NCBI GenBank assembly: GCA_029204225.1 | Contig: CM055114.1 | Location: 16,637,502 to 16,701,501 of the forward strand | DNA length: 64,000 nt | Direction: 5' to 3' | Origin: Diphasiastrum complanatum | Lineage: Eukaryota; Streptophyta; Lycopodiopsida; Lycopodiales; Lycopodiaceae | Shown: positions 34,605-46,515 of the stretch, piece after piece | Layout: every line of letters begins with the position of its first letter | Position numbering within the stretch: position 1 is the first letter of the stretch | Notes under the pieces: generated by a model | What the model saw: the letters and a program-made list of their open reading frames with translations, nothing else | What the model was told of the DNA's origin: nothing | Database searches by the model: none | Program-made: the position numbers and the translations under genes

Positions 34605-34703
34605 GACTGGGGGTTCCTTCAGTCATTGTGGGCACGTGTTTGAACATAGGCAGGGACTGGGGGTTCCTTCCGTCGTTGAGCACGTGTCTGAACATAGGTA
34701 GGG
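34605..34703. repeat. Tandem duplication, 50-bp unit
   Basis: Two copies of gactgggggttccttc.gtc.ttg...gcacgtgt.tgaacatagg.aggga at 34605 and 34655. Confidence 0.9.
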
Positions 34704-35872
34704 ACCTTCTCCACGCCCTCCTACTCTCTCTTTACCCACTACTAGTAAACGAAACATTTAGAAGCAAAGCACACATGCTAACTAGGAGTCAAAATAGCAA
34801 TAACTTATAAAAAATAGCAAAAAATACGAAGTTAAGCTAAAAATGACGAAACACCATAACAAGCATATGTGGATCCAAAATAGCAACACATAGCTCTCTT
34901 GCATTAATGATGTAAATTTCATACGATGGGCTTCCTTTTATAGAAGCTTGTGGAGTTCTCTTTCCACAGTTGCTTATGGGACAAGACATTTCAAGTCTCA
35001 AAATATAATGCAAGTTCCTATTTGGAAGCTTGATTTTGACTTTCACATACTTTTTTAAGTCTAAGTTTAAACCTTGAGACTTTTCCAAAATTGTTTTTGC
35101 CCCCTAGTGACTAATGGCCCCACAAGTTGGACTTATACATGCAAGATGCCTCTAGCATGACTAACTATTGATGGGCTCATCAAGATGGGTTTATACACAC
35201 AGGATGCCATACTTGGGCTATTAACTACACAAAATTGATTATCAAAATTATTATATACACATGCTCCTTCCATGCAAGGTGCTTCTTCTCTAAATTCTTC
35301 CGGGCTCCATTAATGAAATGTCTCTTAGGCCTTGTATTCCAGCCCCCACAACTGTCATTTGTATTGTAGCACATGAATTAACCATGAGAGGAAACAAAGC
35401 AACCAAAGTTCAAAAGAATCTATCTAGTCACCTACAGGTTTGTTTGAGTACTCATTGAAAGTATACTTGATAGTTTATTGAGAACTATTTTCCTAACTTT
35501 ATTGAAATGATGTGTACAACAATGCAAGAGAGGCGAGCGTGCATGCTTGCTCCATGAAGACAAGATCGTTGGTGAAGGTGAGGTCATACAAATGATTGCT
35601 GGTGAATTGCATCATGGTAGACCATTGTCTGTAGGCCATGTATAATGGTTCACAATTGCACCAATGTAACAATGGAACTTCCGATTCTAACTGACATTAC
35701 TAGTATGTATGTTCTTGGGGATGCAATACATAGTCTTGTAGCTTGGCCAGAAATCTTTTAGGTGACATATATCTTTGATTACTATTTTGCACACAAACTA
35801 CAAACAATCATATTCATGTTGTTGAAAACAAGATTTATTAAACATTACTCTCCTGTAGGGACCATTTCAGTC
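34704..35872. other. No gene recognised
   Basis: No coding signature. The PBS that follows implies that the sequence to its left was once the leader or body of a minus-strand copia, but no domain is readable. Confidence 0.4.
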
Positions 35873-35884
35873 ACTCTGATACCA
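35873..35884 (-). other. tRNA-iMet primer-binding site, minus-strand copia relic
   Basis: The minus strand reads ...CTCAACA then GTGGTATCAGAGTG, a typical LTR end (CA) next to a tRNA-iMet PBS. The 5' LTR it belongs to would start on the plus strand at 35885 (tgttgagaatctcag) and run right. Its other end is not identified. Confidence 0.65.
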
Positions 35885-36738
35885 CTGTTGAGAATCTCAG
35901 ATGAATGCGACTATCCAATTACGGTCGCTCTGGATCCACTGTTCCAGAAGAAATAAGAGCCAAATGGAATAAAATTCTGTCTACGGGCTATTGCCTACTA
36001 GAACAGACTATAATCCTCCAGAGTGTAGAAAAACACTACTAACCTACGTTTAATTGTTTAAGCATTCAACAAGACAAACCAATGTGTGAAATGAATAATA
36101 ATAGATAGTTGATTATGAACAAAAAACAATTCGACATCAAGGCATTCGAGATCATTCAACATGTGCATCATAGCTACTATATTATCAATGATTCTTTTGT
36201 AAGAGCGTTGTTGTGTGACATTTGTCATGAAGAAGTCTCTGCTCAGAAGTCAGCCTATTCATGTCTGACCATTGCTAGCAGAGAGGCATTTGGAATTAAC
36301 TTTCCTTTAAGAATGGGTATCACTTTCTTGCCCATCCATCACAGACAGAGTATATTGACAAAGGATTATATATATCCTAGGAGTCACACATCTAGGTGAA
36401 ATCTTGAGATGCCCAGAGCCTCTTATTTTGCCCATTATAAACTATCATCATTCTCGAGATATTTGAATTCTAATCCTTTTCTAGAGAATGAGGTGCACTT
36501 TGAGGAAGTGAGAGAGTATCATTATAGGAGAGACATTCCATGCATCACGAAATTCTGAGCTATCATCAAGGAAGATGTTCCACCCAAATCTTCCGCTAGG
36601 ACTTGACGTTCCTTATATTAATACATCTCACTTGAACATTGACCTGTTAGTCAGGTTGAAAATCATGCATCGTTAGCGTATAGTATCTCTTTTGGGAGCA
36701 GCAAGACTCGAGGAGATAATGCAATCGATCGAGCCTTG
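35885..36738 (-). other. Probable LTR relic, pre-insertion host sequence
   Basis: The left part is presumably the LTR implied by the PBS. The sequence is interrupted at 36743 by a 6-kb copia insertion and resumes at 42782. No gene is readable. Confidence 0.4.
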
Positions 36739-36743
36739 CATTT

Positions 36744-37398
36744 TGTGAAAATTGTCAACATTTCCTAGCTAATTTGAGGCCTAAATTGGCAATTTTTGTA
36801 CATAGTTTTGGATCTAACATTTCACACGTGAGAAAGAGGCATATATACTTTTATTTTATTATATATTTCATGTTAAAGAAGTCTCAAACTTCAGGATCCT
36901 CGAAATGACACCAAAATCATGTTATTTGGACATATAGGCCAAAATTGGCTATTTTAGGCTACTGGTGTTCTAAATTTGGGTCATAAGCTCTAAAGAGAGG
37001 AGAGAGAGTCATCTCTCTCACCTATATTAGGCTGAAATTTGTGGAGAACAGGTTGGAGAAACTTATTGTATTGTTGAGAGAGATCAATAGATCATTGTCA
37101 CAGTTTCTTCCTCCATTGAGAGCATTGCTTTGTGTATTGTCTTCAAGCTTTTGTGTATGATCTTAAGAGGTTTTCAAAAATGGTAGGCTGCTGTTGTAGG
37201 GCTAGTATGCTGCTATTTTTGGCTGCCATCAGTACCTTTTATCAGTTTCTTTTGTCTCTTGAATGCTTTGTCAAGTTCATGTGTATCAAAGGTAGCATTA
37301 GGATCCTTTGCCATTTCTAGCTTTTGTAGCTTGTTGTGCAAAGATCTTAGCCAAGTATTTTGGGAGTTTGGATCCATTCAAGATCCACTTTTTTCACA
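36744..37398 (+). repeat. 5' LTR of the gag-protease copia
   Basis: 655 bp, TGTGAAAATTG...TTTTTTCACA. It contains cacacgtg near its start. Confidence 0.93.
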
Positions 37399-37409
37399 TG
37401 GTATCAGAG
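37399..37409 (+). other. tRNA-iMet primer-binding site
   Basis: TGGTATCAGAG directly after the LTR, zero-base spacing, as in plant copia elements. Confidence 0.9.
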
Positions 37410-37698
37410 ATAGTTGGCTGCTATTCTTAGTAAGGTTTCCATTTATGGTGATATTTGAATGTTTGATCAAGTTCTAGCCTGATTATGCATTGCATTGTTG
37501 ATCAAATCTTACTAACCTTTGTTTTGTGAGTTGAACTTGTGGATCAAAAGCATATTTCAGGTCTATTGAAGATCAGAGACTGAGAAGAAGCTATTTTGAA
37601 TTGGATCATAACACCTAATCATTTGTTGATTGTGAGGCTTGTGCATATTCAATACTAACAATGTTGTGTTCAATGTATTGTTGACAATCTCCACTTCT

Positions 37699-37767
37699 GT
37701 GGATGAACACTCTCCTTTGTGGATGAACACTCTCCTTAAGTGGATGAACCTTCTCCTTAAGTGGATG
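37699..37767. repeat. 20-bp minisatellite in the copia leader
   Basis: Four successive variants of gtggatgaacactctccttt within the untranslated leader. Confidence 0.85.
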
Positions 37768-38557
37768 ACAAATACTCTTTGAGTGATTTTGTATCTCTCC
37801 AAAAGGCTGAGCAAAGCTCCCACTTGGATGAAAGATCCCCTTTTGTGTGAACAGATTGTCAATAATCTTTTGCATAAATTTTGGTGTACTTTGTTGAGCA
37901 TCTAAGTAACTCTCCTAGTGTAATTTGATTGGAGCATTTGCTGGAAGGTTCTAACCATTATGCAAATGTGTTTTCAGGTCCTTAACAGGTTGAGGAATAT
38001 TCTCATGTGAATTCATCTTAGATCTACATCTAAACACCAAGATTTGACAAGCTAGTGAAGCTAGTCTTGTGATTCACTAAGTGTGCTCTTTCATTCACCT
38101 CTAAAGCTTGTATTTATCACTAGCTGGAGTTTATAAACTTCTAGAAGTGTGGTTTACATGTGGTTTTACAGGTTGAATCAATATCTTAGTGTGTTGATCA
38201 TATGTTGATCAAGTTTGTTCAATTCTAGGTATTCTTGGCAGCCTAGTCTTTTGTATTTTCTAAGAATGCAAGTAACTCTTCACACCATAACTTGATTTGG
38301 TCACTTGCTGGAAAGTTTGAGAGCTTAAGAAAGAGTGTGTTCAGGCTGTTTTGAGTTTGTAATCCATTCTTAGTGTGTGCAAAGTGTTGCATGCGTTTTC
38401 AATCTTCCTTTCTATGCTTGGAAACCAGCCAGGTTCAAGATAGAAGTGTTTTAGGGTCCTAGATCTTCTGAGATCTCCTTATCCATCATTTGTTGAGAGG
38501 AAAGTGAGTGCTAGGTGCATTAGGACAGAGCCTAAAAGCTGAAGAATCATTATATTC

Positions 38558-40281
38558 ATGGCTTCCAATGGTGGGATCATGTTAGAGACTAATGATAGGC
38601 TGAGTTAATCAAACTACTCTACCTGGAAAGTGAGGATGGAATCCTTACTTGAGTTGAATGAACTCATGGACATAGTTGCAGGAACTAAAGAGACACCACC
38701 CATAGTTCAAGAGCAACAAAGGTTTGATAAGAATGCCAAAAGGGCTCTTCATATCATTAAAATGAATGTTACCAATGAACTTCTCAAGGAAGTTGGTAAT
38801 AGTCAAAGTGCAAGTGAGGCATGGAATGCCTTGAAGAAGCTCTTTGAATCAAAGTCCACATCTAGGGTATTGACCCTAAGGAGGCAAATATTTTCTAGTA
38901 GACAAAGAGAGGGAGAAAGTGCTCATGCATTTGTCTTGAGGGTTAAGTCCTTAAGTGATGATCTAGCATGCATTGATGAAAGCATAAAAGATGGTGAAAT
39001 AGTCCACGTTATGTTGAATGGTTTGCTAGATGAACATGCTAACCTTGTGCAAAGTTTTGCCATTCAAAGAGCCTTGCCAAGTGTGGTTGACTTGCATAGG
39101 TTGCAATCAAAGCTTGATGTGCATCCTTACAAGGTGGAGGTGAAGAGGCTTTCTTCACAAAAGGCAAAGTCAAAGGCAAAGGTAAAGGCAAAGGGAAATG
39201 GTCCAAAGGTGGTAACTCGGATCATGATGATCACTCTTCCTCCTCCTCTTCTACTTCTTTTAGAAAGAAAGATAAGTCAAAGTTCAAGTGCTTTTATTGT
39301 GGGATAAAAGGTCATTTTGCAAATGAATGTCATAAGAAGCAAAGTAATGAAGGTACCAAGCAAAACAACTTTTGTACTTCTAATGAGGATCTAGATTCTT
39401 GTGATTCTCTCATGATGTGTTCTTCAAGTCTAATGTCAAGTGGAAGTGACAAGGATTCATGATGGATAGATAGTGGATCTAGTTCACACATGACTAGTCA
39501 CAAGGAGTTCTTTACTTCTTTGATCTCTTATGTTGGAACCAAGAAAGTGGTTCACATGCCAAATGGTGGTGAGTGTATGATCAAAGGTATTGGCTCAATT
39601 CCTATTTGTCTTTCTACTAATAGGAATGCAAGGCTTGACGATGTTCTTTACATTCCTTCACTTTCAAGGAATTTGCTAAGTGTTGGTCAAATGTTAAAGA
39701 AAGGATACAAGACAAAGTTTGTTGGGGATGTTTGCTTCATTACTAAGGGAGATGTCTTGATTTCTAGGGGCAATAGACAAGGTAGACTTTACAAGCTTGA
39801 TACATTTGTTATGTCTAACAAGAGGAATGAAATGGATGTTGGTGGTTCTCTCAACTTTCAAAAGTCAATTCCTAGCATCAATAAGATTGGTATATCGTAT
39901 GCAAAGTCTAAAGAGCTTCCTTATGCTAGATCTAGGTTGAGATCTAATGAGCTTCTTGGAGATCGTTATTGTTGTGCTAACTTGGCAACATTTGGTGAAT
40001 CTATGATCAATGTTTTGGATCCATTGGATCTTGAAGATGGACTAGTGCTACCTACTAGTCAAATGGAGTCATGTGGTGCTAAATTAGTATCATGTTTGAA
40101 CTCTTCTACTCATAGATTTTCAAGTCTTGGTGGCTTTTCAATGGAACTACATGGCAAGTGCAAAAATGAAAAAGGTAAGAAGAGAGCTAACTTCATCAAT
40201 AAAGGTGATGAAAACTTGTCTTTGGAAATGGTTGTTGCTAATGACTCATTTGGAAAAAGATGGTGCTTTGAGCATGTTTGA
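38558..40281 (+). pseudogene. Copia gag and protease, broken
   Basis: An ATG at 38558 starts MASNGGIMLETNDRLS, then TAA at 38606 where related copies have Ser (RLTSSNYS). The gag core (UBN2 family) runs 38609 to about 39150 with KVRMESLLELN, KRALHIIKMNVTNELLKE and STSRVLTLRRQIF. After a frameshift the CCHC knuckle CFYCGIKGHFANEC (39289-39330) and protease WIDSGSSSHMT (Asp at 39469) follow, with TGA at 39460 just before the Trp. The protease frame continues with VLYIPSLSRNLLSVGQ to about 39830, then into 450 bp that I cannot match to a copia domain, ending at 40281. Confidence 0.85.
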
Positions 40282-42110
40282 AGAAAAAGGTTCTTTTGCA
40301 TCTTGTTGTGATGAGTCCAAGAAAGTCATTTGTGCAACAAGTGGTGTCACATGTATTCATAAAGAAAGTAGATCAAAAGGTTCTATCATGAGACTTGGTG
40401 AGGAAGATCTCAAGTCAAAAGAGAGAGATGAATGTGAAGTGCTCAAAGTAGGATGTACCTTGAATGATGCTTTTGTGAATGATAGTGAGGGTTCATTATC
40501 ATTACCTATATCATTGATTAGAAGTCCAGGTTTGACAAGAAAAAATACTTCAATCATTCTTATGTTGAAGGTGCTATGTGTTCTTTTCATGGCTTCTAAT
40601 GTTCGAGATTCTTCCATTTCTTATGATGCAACTATCAAGAGGGAGATTTCTAACTTTTGTGGTGTGATCATTAAGAGGGAGTCTTGTGAAGGAAAGGGCA
40701 AAGAAAGAGTGACTCTTGAGAAGATCCAAGGCATGGATCTTAAATCTCTTCATCAACTCAAATGATGCTATGATTGTGGTGGAGTGTTCATGCATGATCA
40801 AGATGGCAAAAGGTTGGATGAAGAAGACTACATGGAGCAACTCAAGTGGCAATTTCTTCAAGGCAAGGAAGATCTGATTGGTGAGCTCATTGAGGTTCGG
40901 TTTGAGCTCAAATGGGCTGGTTTGATTAGGTTTGATACTCAACTTCATCTACTCTACTTCATGTTGAGTAGAATTGTAGAAATCTATCTTTTGGTTTATG
41001 ATGGTGACATTGTTCACTAACTATAGTGAAAGGTTGAAATCAAGCAATGATGAGATCTTGTGGGATGTTAATCATGTGTTTGAGAGGGAGTATCTTCAGA
41101 GGTTCAGATCTGAAGATGTTTATAAATGCAAAGTCCTTGATGTTCTATTGGAAGATCAAGATGTTGATCTTGAATTGCTTCATCAACACCAAGAGGCAAG
41201 TAACAATTGGAAGCTAGTCAAAAGCATCAAAGGGGAGCCACATGGGCAAAGCATTTTGGATCTATTTTTACAAGTTCTTGAAGGTTCAAGTAAGGTTCTT
41301 GGAGCAGCAAGGAAGTTCCCTTTTGCTCTACATTATTTGTTTAATATCATGTATGAACATTGTCATGTCAATGTGTTGGAATTGTCAAAATTCAATGAAA
41401 CTAGTTCCATCGTTTTGCATCTTTTGGATCTTGGAGATGGAATAGTTATCATTGCTGGTTCTTATGATCAAGTACATGCATTCATTCAAATCTTGAAAGA
41501 TATTGAAGTGGTCAATATGTTTACTTTTGAGCAAAGTTTAAGATCTAGCATCCTAGTGCTGGCAAATTGTCAAATTGTTGACAATGTAGGTTCAAGGGTT
41601 GTATGCAAATATTGTGGAGATACTTCAAGTATTTCAAGTTCAGGTTTTGCTCATTAGAATGGAGAGTAGAACACATCATTTTGGCATTCATTCACTCAAC
41701 GGCTTTCATGGATTGGAGATCTACAAAGGCAAGGTGGTGATGGAGGTTCATTTATGGAGATACATGGCGCATTCACTATGGGCATAGTGAAATGTGGAGG
41801 AGACATGCAAACACTTGTTGGTTACTTTCACTTACAAATTGTTTGCTGCTATTTTACAGAGAATTCAAAGGTGGATACATGGAGGAATCCTTTCATTATG
41901 ATTCTATGTTCTTTTACATGTATCATGTTCACCAATCTATGTAAAATTGATGTAAGAAATAGTGAAGCATCCTATATGGACACTATTATCGATATCAATT
42001 ATGTTGTACTTCATATTGTACATCTTAGAACACTTGAGAAGAGATCTGTTATCATGATGGAGATCATTCTTAGGTTGGAGCAAAGTAGTGTTGTAAAACT
42101 AGCAAGTTAA
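40127..42110 (+). other. Unrecognised frames replacing pol in the copia derivative
   Basis: Frames at 40127-40765 (212 codons), 40784-41020, 40998-41657 (219 codons) and 41754-42110 (118 codons) lie where integrase, RT and RNase H would be. None shows catalytic motifs of those enzymes. The last one aligns by eye with sequence at the 3' end of two other gag-only copies (near 52521-52796 on the minus strand and 60455-60640), sharing agtgaagcatcc...tggacac. It may be captured host sequence or a conserved packaging or regulatory region. Confidence 0.55.
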
Positions 42111-42123
42111 GTTGAAGAGGGAG

Positions 42124-42776
42124 TGTGAAAATTGTCAACATTTCCTAGCTAGTTGAGGCCTAAATTGGCAATTTTTGTACTTAGTTTTGGATCTAACATT
42201 TCACACGTGTAAAAGAGGCATAGATACTTTTATTTTAGTATATATTTCATGTTAAAGAAGTCTCAAACTTCAGGATCTTTGAAATGACACCAAAATCATG
42301 TTATTTGGACATATAGGCCAAAATTGGCTATTTTAGGCTACTGGTGCCCTAAATTTGGGTCCTAAGTTCTAGAGAGAGGAGAGAGTCTCATCTCTCTCAC
42401 CTATATTAGGCTGAAATTTGTGGAAAATAGGTTGGAGAAACTTATTGTATTGTTGAGAGAGATCAATAGATCATTGTCACAGTTTCTTCCTCCATTGAGA
42501 GCATTGCTTTGTGTATTGCTTCAAGCTTTTGTGTATGATCTAAAGAGGTTTTCAAAAGTGGTAGGCTGCTGTTGTAGGGCTAGTATGCTGTTATTTTTGG
42601 CTGCCATCAGTACCTTTTATTAGTTTCTTTTGTCTCTTGAATTCTTTGTCAAGTTCATGTGTATCAAAGGTGGCATTAGGATGTTTTGCCATTTCTAGCT
42701 TTTGTAGCTTGTTGTGCAAAGATCTTAGCCAAGTATTTTGGGAGTTTGGATCCATTCAAGATCCACTTTTTTCACA
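42124..42776 (+). repeat. 3' LTR of the gag-protease copia
   Basis: 653 bp, homologous to 36744-37398, preceded by the PPT and followed by the target duplication CATTT. Confidence 0.93.
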
Positions 42777-42781
42777 CATTT

Positions 42782-43439
42782 TACCCATCATAGATCTGAG
42801 GAGAACAAGAGATGTCATAATGTTGATCCTATTCTAGAGGATAGAACCCTGATGAAAACATAGACATTTCAGTACCATACCAGCTAGAGAAAAATTTATG
42901 TACAACTACAATTTGCTATCTAAAGTAGATTAGAGGTCTGAATGATGAACCTCAATTTTATATCGTCTTTTGGTGATGTTTGTCAAGTGATTTGAGGGAG
43001 AACTATGAGCCATTATTTCTATTCTTCTGAGATATATCCTTACCTATATCTTGGTGAGATCTTGATCAGATTACAACATTGTGGAGATTGTAGTTACTTT
43101 GAAGTCCACAAACTCACTGTTGATAGATCATGGTGCCTTATTGATGCTTTATCCAACTTCTATATAGAAGTGAACAACCTTCACTAGAGATTCCACTCCA
43201 ATCACCAGGTTCTGCCGATAGTACAAATGCTTGAAATGGCTTAGGGAGAGAACTTCAATGAGGGGTGAGCAACTAACGAGTTCCATAGGTAGACAATCAT
43301 GGTCAGATATCCAAACGTCCACATTCCCTAGATTAAAGGAAGAAAAGGGGCATGAGATCTTCACACTACTACCGATTCAAGAGGGAGATCGGGGGCAAAC
43401 ACCAAATCTACCATCACATTCGAGACTTGATTTCGAAAG
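42782..43439. other. Host sequence right of the insertion, no gene
   Basis: Resumes the sequence interrupted at 36743. Only short frames without motifs are present. Confidence 0.4.
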
Positions 43440-43560
43440 GAGAGCTCAAGATTTAGTGACATGATTGCAGATTTGCTCATGAAGCCGCTCAACAAACCAC
43501 TCTTCGCAAGGCAAAGAAAGACAATTGGATCAAATATACAAAGTTGCAAGGTTCAGGAGA
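43440..43560 (+). pseudogene. C-terminal tip of a copia RNase H
   Basis: The stretch reads (stop) DMIADLLMKPLNKPLFARQRK, matching the conserved copia tail DMLADxLTKPL at the end of RNase H. Nothing of the body of RNase H is clear upstream. A small remnant of an otherwise lost element. Confidence 0.65.
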
Positions 43561-43734
43561 GAGTGTCAGAGATTGTGAACTTTTGCAATTTTGTCACAGA
43601 GGTTCCAGAAGGTGATGATCCGAAGGACAAATCGAAACGAACTGAAGGTCAAACATACCCCAAAGACCGAATGAAAAGTATTTGAGGACCGGATGACGAG
43701 ACACATTGTAGGAAGACACAAAACGAAAGAAAAC

Positions 43735-44777
43735 ATTGTGCCAATTCCTTTGATTGCACACTCACCATCATTGGCCGTGTAGATCACCCTCTTGTCATCT
43801 CCATATGCGAACAAAGAAGTGAAGAACTCTTTGTGAAAGGTCATGTGTGAACTTGATCCACTATCAATCCGCCAAGGATCTAGATCTCCATCATTAGCAA
43901 GCATACATGAAGACATCACAAAAGCATCATCATTTGCATCTTGAACATCCAAACCATCCTCATCAAGAGTAAGATTACCATGCTTGTCTCCTTGATCTCT
44001 CTTCTTCTTGTAGCACTCACTTGCAAAGTGTCCTTTGATGCCACAATAGAAGTACTTGAGCTTTGATCTATCCTTCTTTTTGCCACTTGAAAAAGAATCC
44101 ACTTGATCTTGCCCTTTAGACCACTTGCTTTTGGTTTTGCCCTTGAATTTGCCCTTTGTGAACATAGCATCCTCTTGAAGTGTCGATGTAGGTCCACCTT
44201 TTGCTTGAAGCCTATATTCCTCATTGATCAAGATCTCTTGAAGATCCATCAAACTTGGCAAAGTCTTTTGAATAGCAATACTTTGAACAATATTAGCATG
44301 AGCATCCAACAAGCCATTAAGAATCACTTGAACAAGCTCTCCTTCCTTAATGCTTTCATCAATGTAAGCCAACTCATCATTCAATGCTTTCATCCTCAAA
44401 ACAAAAGTACTTGGACTTTCTTCATTCTTTTTCAAACAAGAAAAGATTTGCCTTCTTAGAGTCAACACTCTAGAAGTAGACTTGGATTCATTAAGCTTTT
44501 TCAATGAATCCCAGGCCTCACTTGATGAAGTACACTTACCAACTTCCTTGAGAAGCTCATTGGTAACATTCATCTTGATCATGTGTAGAGCCTTCTTGGC
44601 CCTCTTATCATAACTCACTTGATCTTGTTTTGTTGCTGGTCTCTCCTCCAGACCTACAACAAAATCCAAAACATCATTCATCTCAATAAGTGATTCCATC
44701 CTCACTTTCCACAATGAATAGTTACTTGAGGTAAGCCTATCATTGGCTTCCAACATGACTCCAATTGAGGTTGCCAT
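43735..44777 (-). pseudogene. Copia gag-protease fragment, minus strand
   Basis: An ATG at 44777 opens a long frame: MATSIGVMLEANDRL, gag core (UBN2) with ALHMIKMNVTNELLKEVGK and TSRVLTLRRQIFS, a zinc knuckle reading YFYCGIKGHFASEC (first Cys is Tyr, so zinc binding is damaged), and protease DPWRIDSGSSSHMT. Homology to copia ends at about GECAIKGIG, near 43740; the rest of the frame to 43566 is foreign. It is the same family as the element at 36744 and the fragment at 52829. LTRs are not found. The sequence is cut inside the protease. Confidence 0.85.
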
Positions 44778-45738
44778 GTAGTAATGACCTGATCTTCTTT
44801 TTCAACCTATTACAATGCACAAAGCACTCCTTTAAACAACAACAAATGTTTTCAAAATAAATCACAAAGATTTGAAACTATCGCAAAATTCTCTTCTAGC
44901 TCTTATACCAAGCAAATCAACACATAGAATCATGGAATCTTGATCAACCTATGATCTATCCTCAATCTAATGACTTTTGCCACTTCCTAAGATTGAAACA
45001 CACTCAAATGAAGTCCAGAAACCTCACTATCTAGAGATCTTGGTTGCACTTCTCAGTTATAGACTATGAAAATGGCAATGTCCACATATTGGCTCCTTCT
45101 TAAATGTGCACCCTTATAGGCCCCTCACCAAGATCCCTAGTCACATTTTCAACAAGTGTTGTACGCCTTAGAAAATGGAACCTGAGCATGATCGATTGAA
45201 ATACCTTCAATGAAATATGTTTTTCATTTACTTTAAGGAGTAATCTTCCATCGGATAGGATTCCCTAACATCCATTGTAGCCAATGGATAGAATAAGTTG
45301 TCCATCTAGAAACAAAGGAAAAAAACTAGCAACAAAATACTAACATCATGACCATATAAGAACAAGGGCATTCAAGCATTGATACTTAAGTGGATTTTCT
45401 ATGGAAGATATCTTGAAGTTGGGTATTGTGCTTTGCACAATCCCCTTCACATGAAACACCTTGTGAGTTTTTAAAGGTGTGTAGATGTGATGTCTTGAAT
45501 GACAAACAATCAATATACAACCTACAAGATAAAATTATTGTTCTTGCAACTACATGAATAGAACTTAGAAAGGGTGATAGAGAGAATGGTTAGGAAAGAA
45601 ATGTTATAAGAGCATGGTTATGAGTCATATAGTTTAGTATGGTAAATCACAAGTCCATGAATGATTAGCATGTGCCATGAGGTTAGAAAATGATAAGTAG
45701 GTGTGATACTTGCCGACAAAGTGTGGGACAAGCTCTTA
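44778..45738. other. Leader-like sequence and spacer, no gene
   Basis: The part next to the gag start (to about 45150) is probably its leader. Beyond it lies AT-rich spacer with no readable gene. Confidence 0.4.
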
Positions 45739-45834
45739 GCTCTTAGGTAAGACATAACACAAGTCACATAGTATATGGGGGGATGGGCTCTTAGGTAAGA
45801 CATAACACATGTCACATAGTATATGGGGGGATGG
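45739..45834. repeat. Tandem duplication, 48-bp unit
   Basis: Two nearly identical copies of gctcttaggtaagacataac...gtatatggggggatgg. Confidence 0.93.
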
Positions 45835-46382
45835 GGACTATGTGTGGATATGGATAGGTATTAGAAGAGCAATTGGCATAGCGCAAAGGCCTCCATGTTT
45901 TATGAAAATTAGGACAAGGAGCCACTTGTGGTAAGCATGAGGATCTAAAATATTTGGTTTGCTCATGCTAAGGAAAGATATTTCAGTTTATATATGCATA
46001 AATATAACTCTGAGGTACGTGGTTGAGGCACACAACTTTGTTGTTGCCGGTTGGCCCCGATTGGCCGGAATGCTCTCAAGGATCTGCCTTGCCTTGGCCT
46101 TTGAGGTATAAAGTCGCAAGGCTGGCGTTAGGCGGCAGGCCTACCAGCCAGCCGGAATAGGAGAATCATCAGATTCCACCCGCCAGCCAATGTCAATAAT
46201 GTATTTTTTTTCCTTATTCTTTCCTCGTTCAAATTGCAGTTGGCAGTTGCAGTAGCAGTAGCAAAGACTAGACTGGGTCCAGGCATAAAATTGGCTTCAC
46301 CTTCAAGCAACAACGAGTGTCAGAACAAGCTGAATCTTCTCACATGCACTCCTCTCACACAGTTTTCCCATCTTCTCCTTCT

Positions 46383-46389
46383 TATATAT
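46383..46389 (+). promoter_or_regulatory. Possible TATA box of the BPS1-like gene
   Basis: TATATAT about 130 bp upstream of the start codon, in a region that turns G/C-richer than the flanks. The pseudogene copy has a similar catatatg at the matching distance. No experimental start site is implied. Confidence 0.4.
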
Positions 46390-46515
46390 GTTAGTGCCGT
46401 CAGTGAAGAACTCTTAAATTTTCAGATGTGTTATTAGAACTTCCCCTTACTGTTAAGATAATCGGTTGCCACTTTGTGTAATCGGACTAGAGTAGTGATT
46501 AGTACAAGGAAGACC

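Larger units (their letters stand above)
36744..42776 (+). mobile_element. Ty1/copia derivative with gag-protease only, TSD CATTT
   Basis: A complete LTR-to-LTR element: 5' LTR 36744-37398, tRNA-iMet PBS (TGGTATCAGAG) from 37399, leader of about 1.16 kb, gag and protease (38558-40281), about 1.8 kb with unrecognised frames, PPT GAAGAGGGAG (42114-42123) and 3' LTR 42124-42776. The 5-bp target duplication CATTT is perfect (36739-36743 and 42777-42781). The LTRs differ by roughly 4% by eye. I find no integrase core, RT or RNase H, so it could only have moved with enzymes from a partner element. Confidence 0.92.

Noticed and set aside
34605-34703. CRISPR-like repeat
   Set aside because: Only two adjacent direct copies without spacers; a simple tandem duplication in plant DNA.
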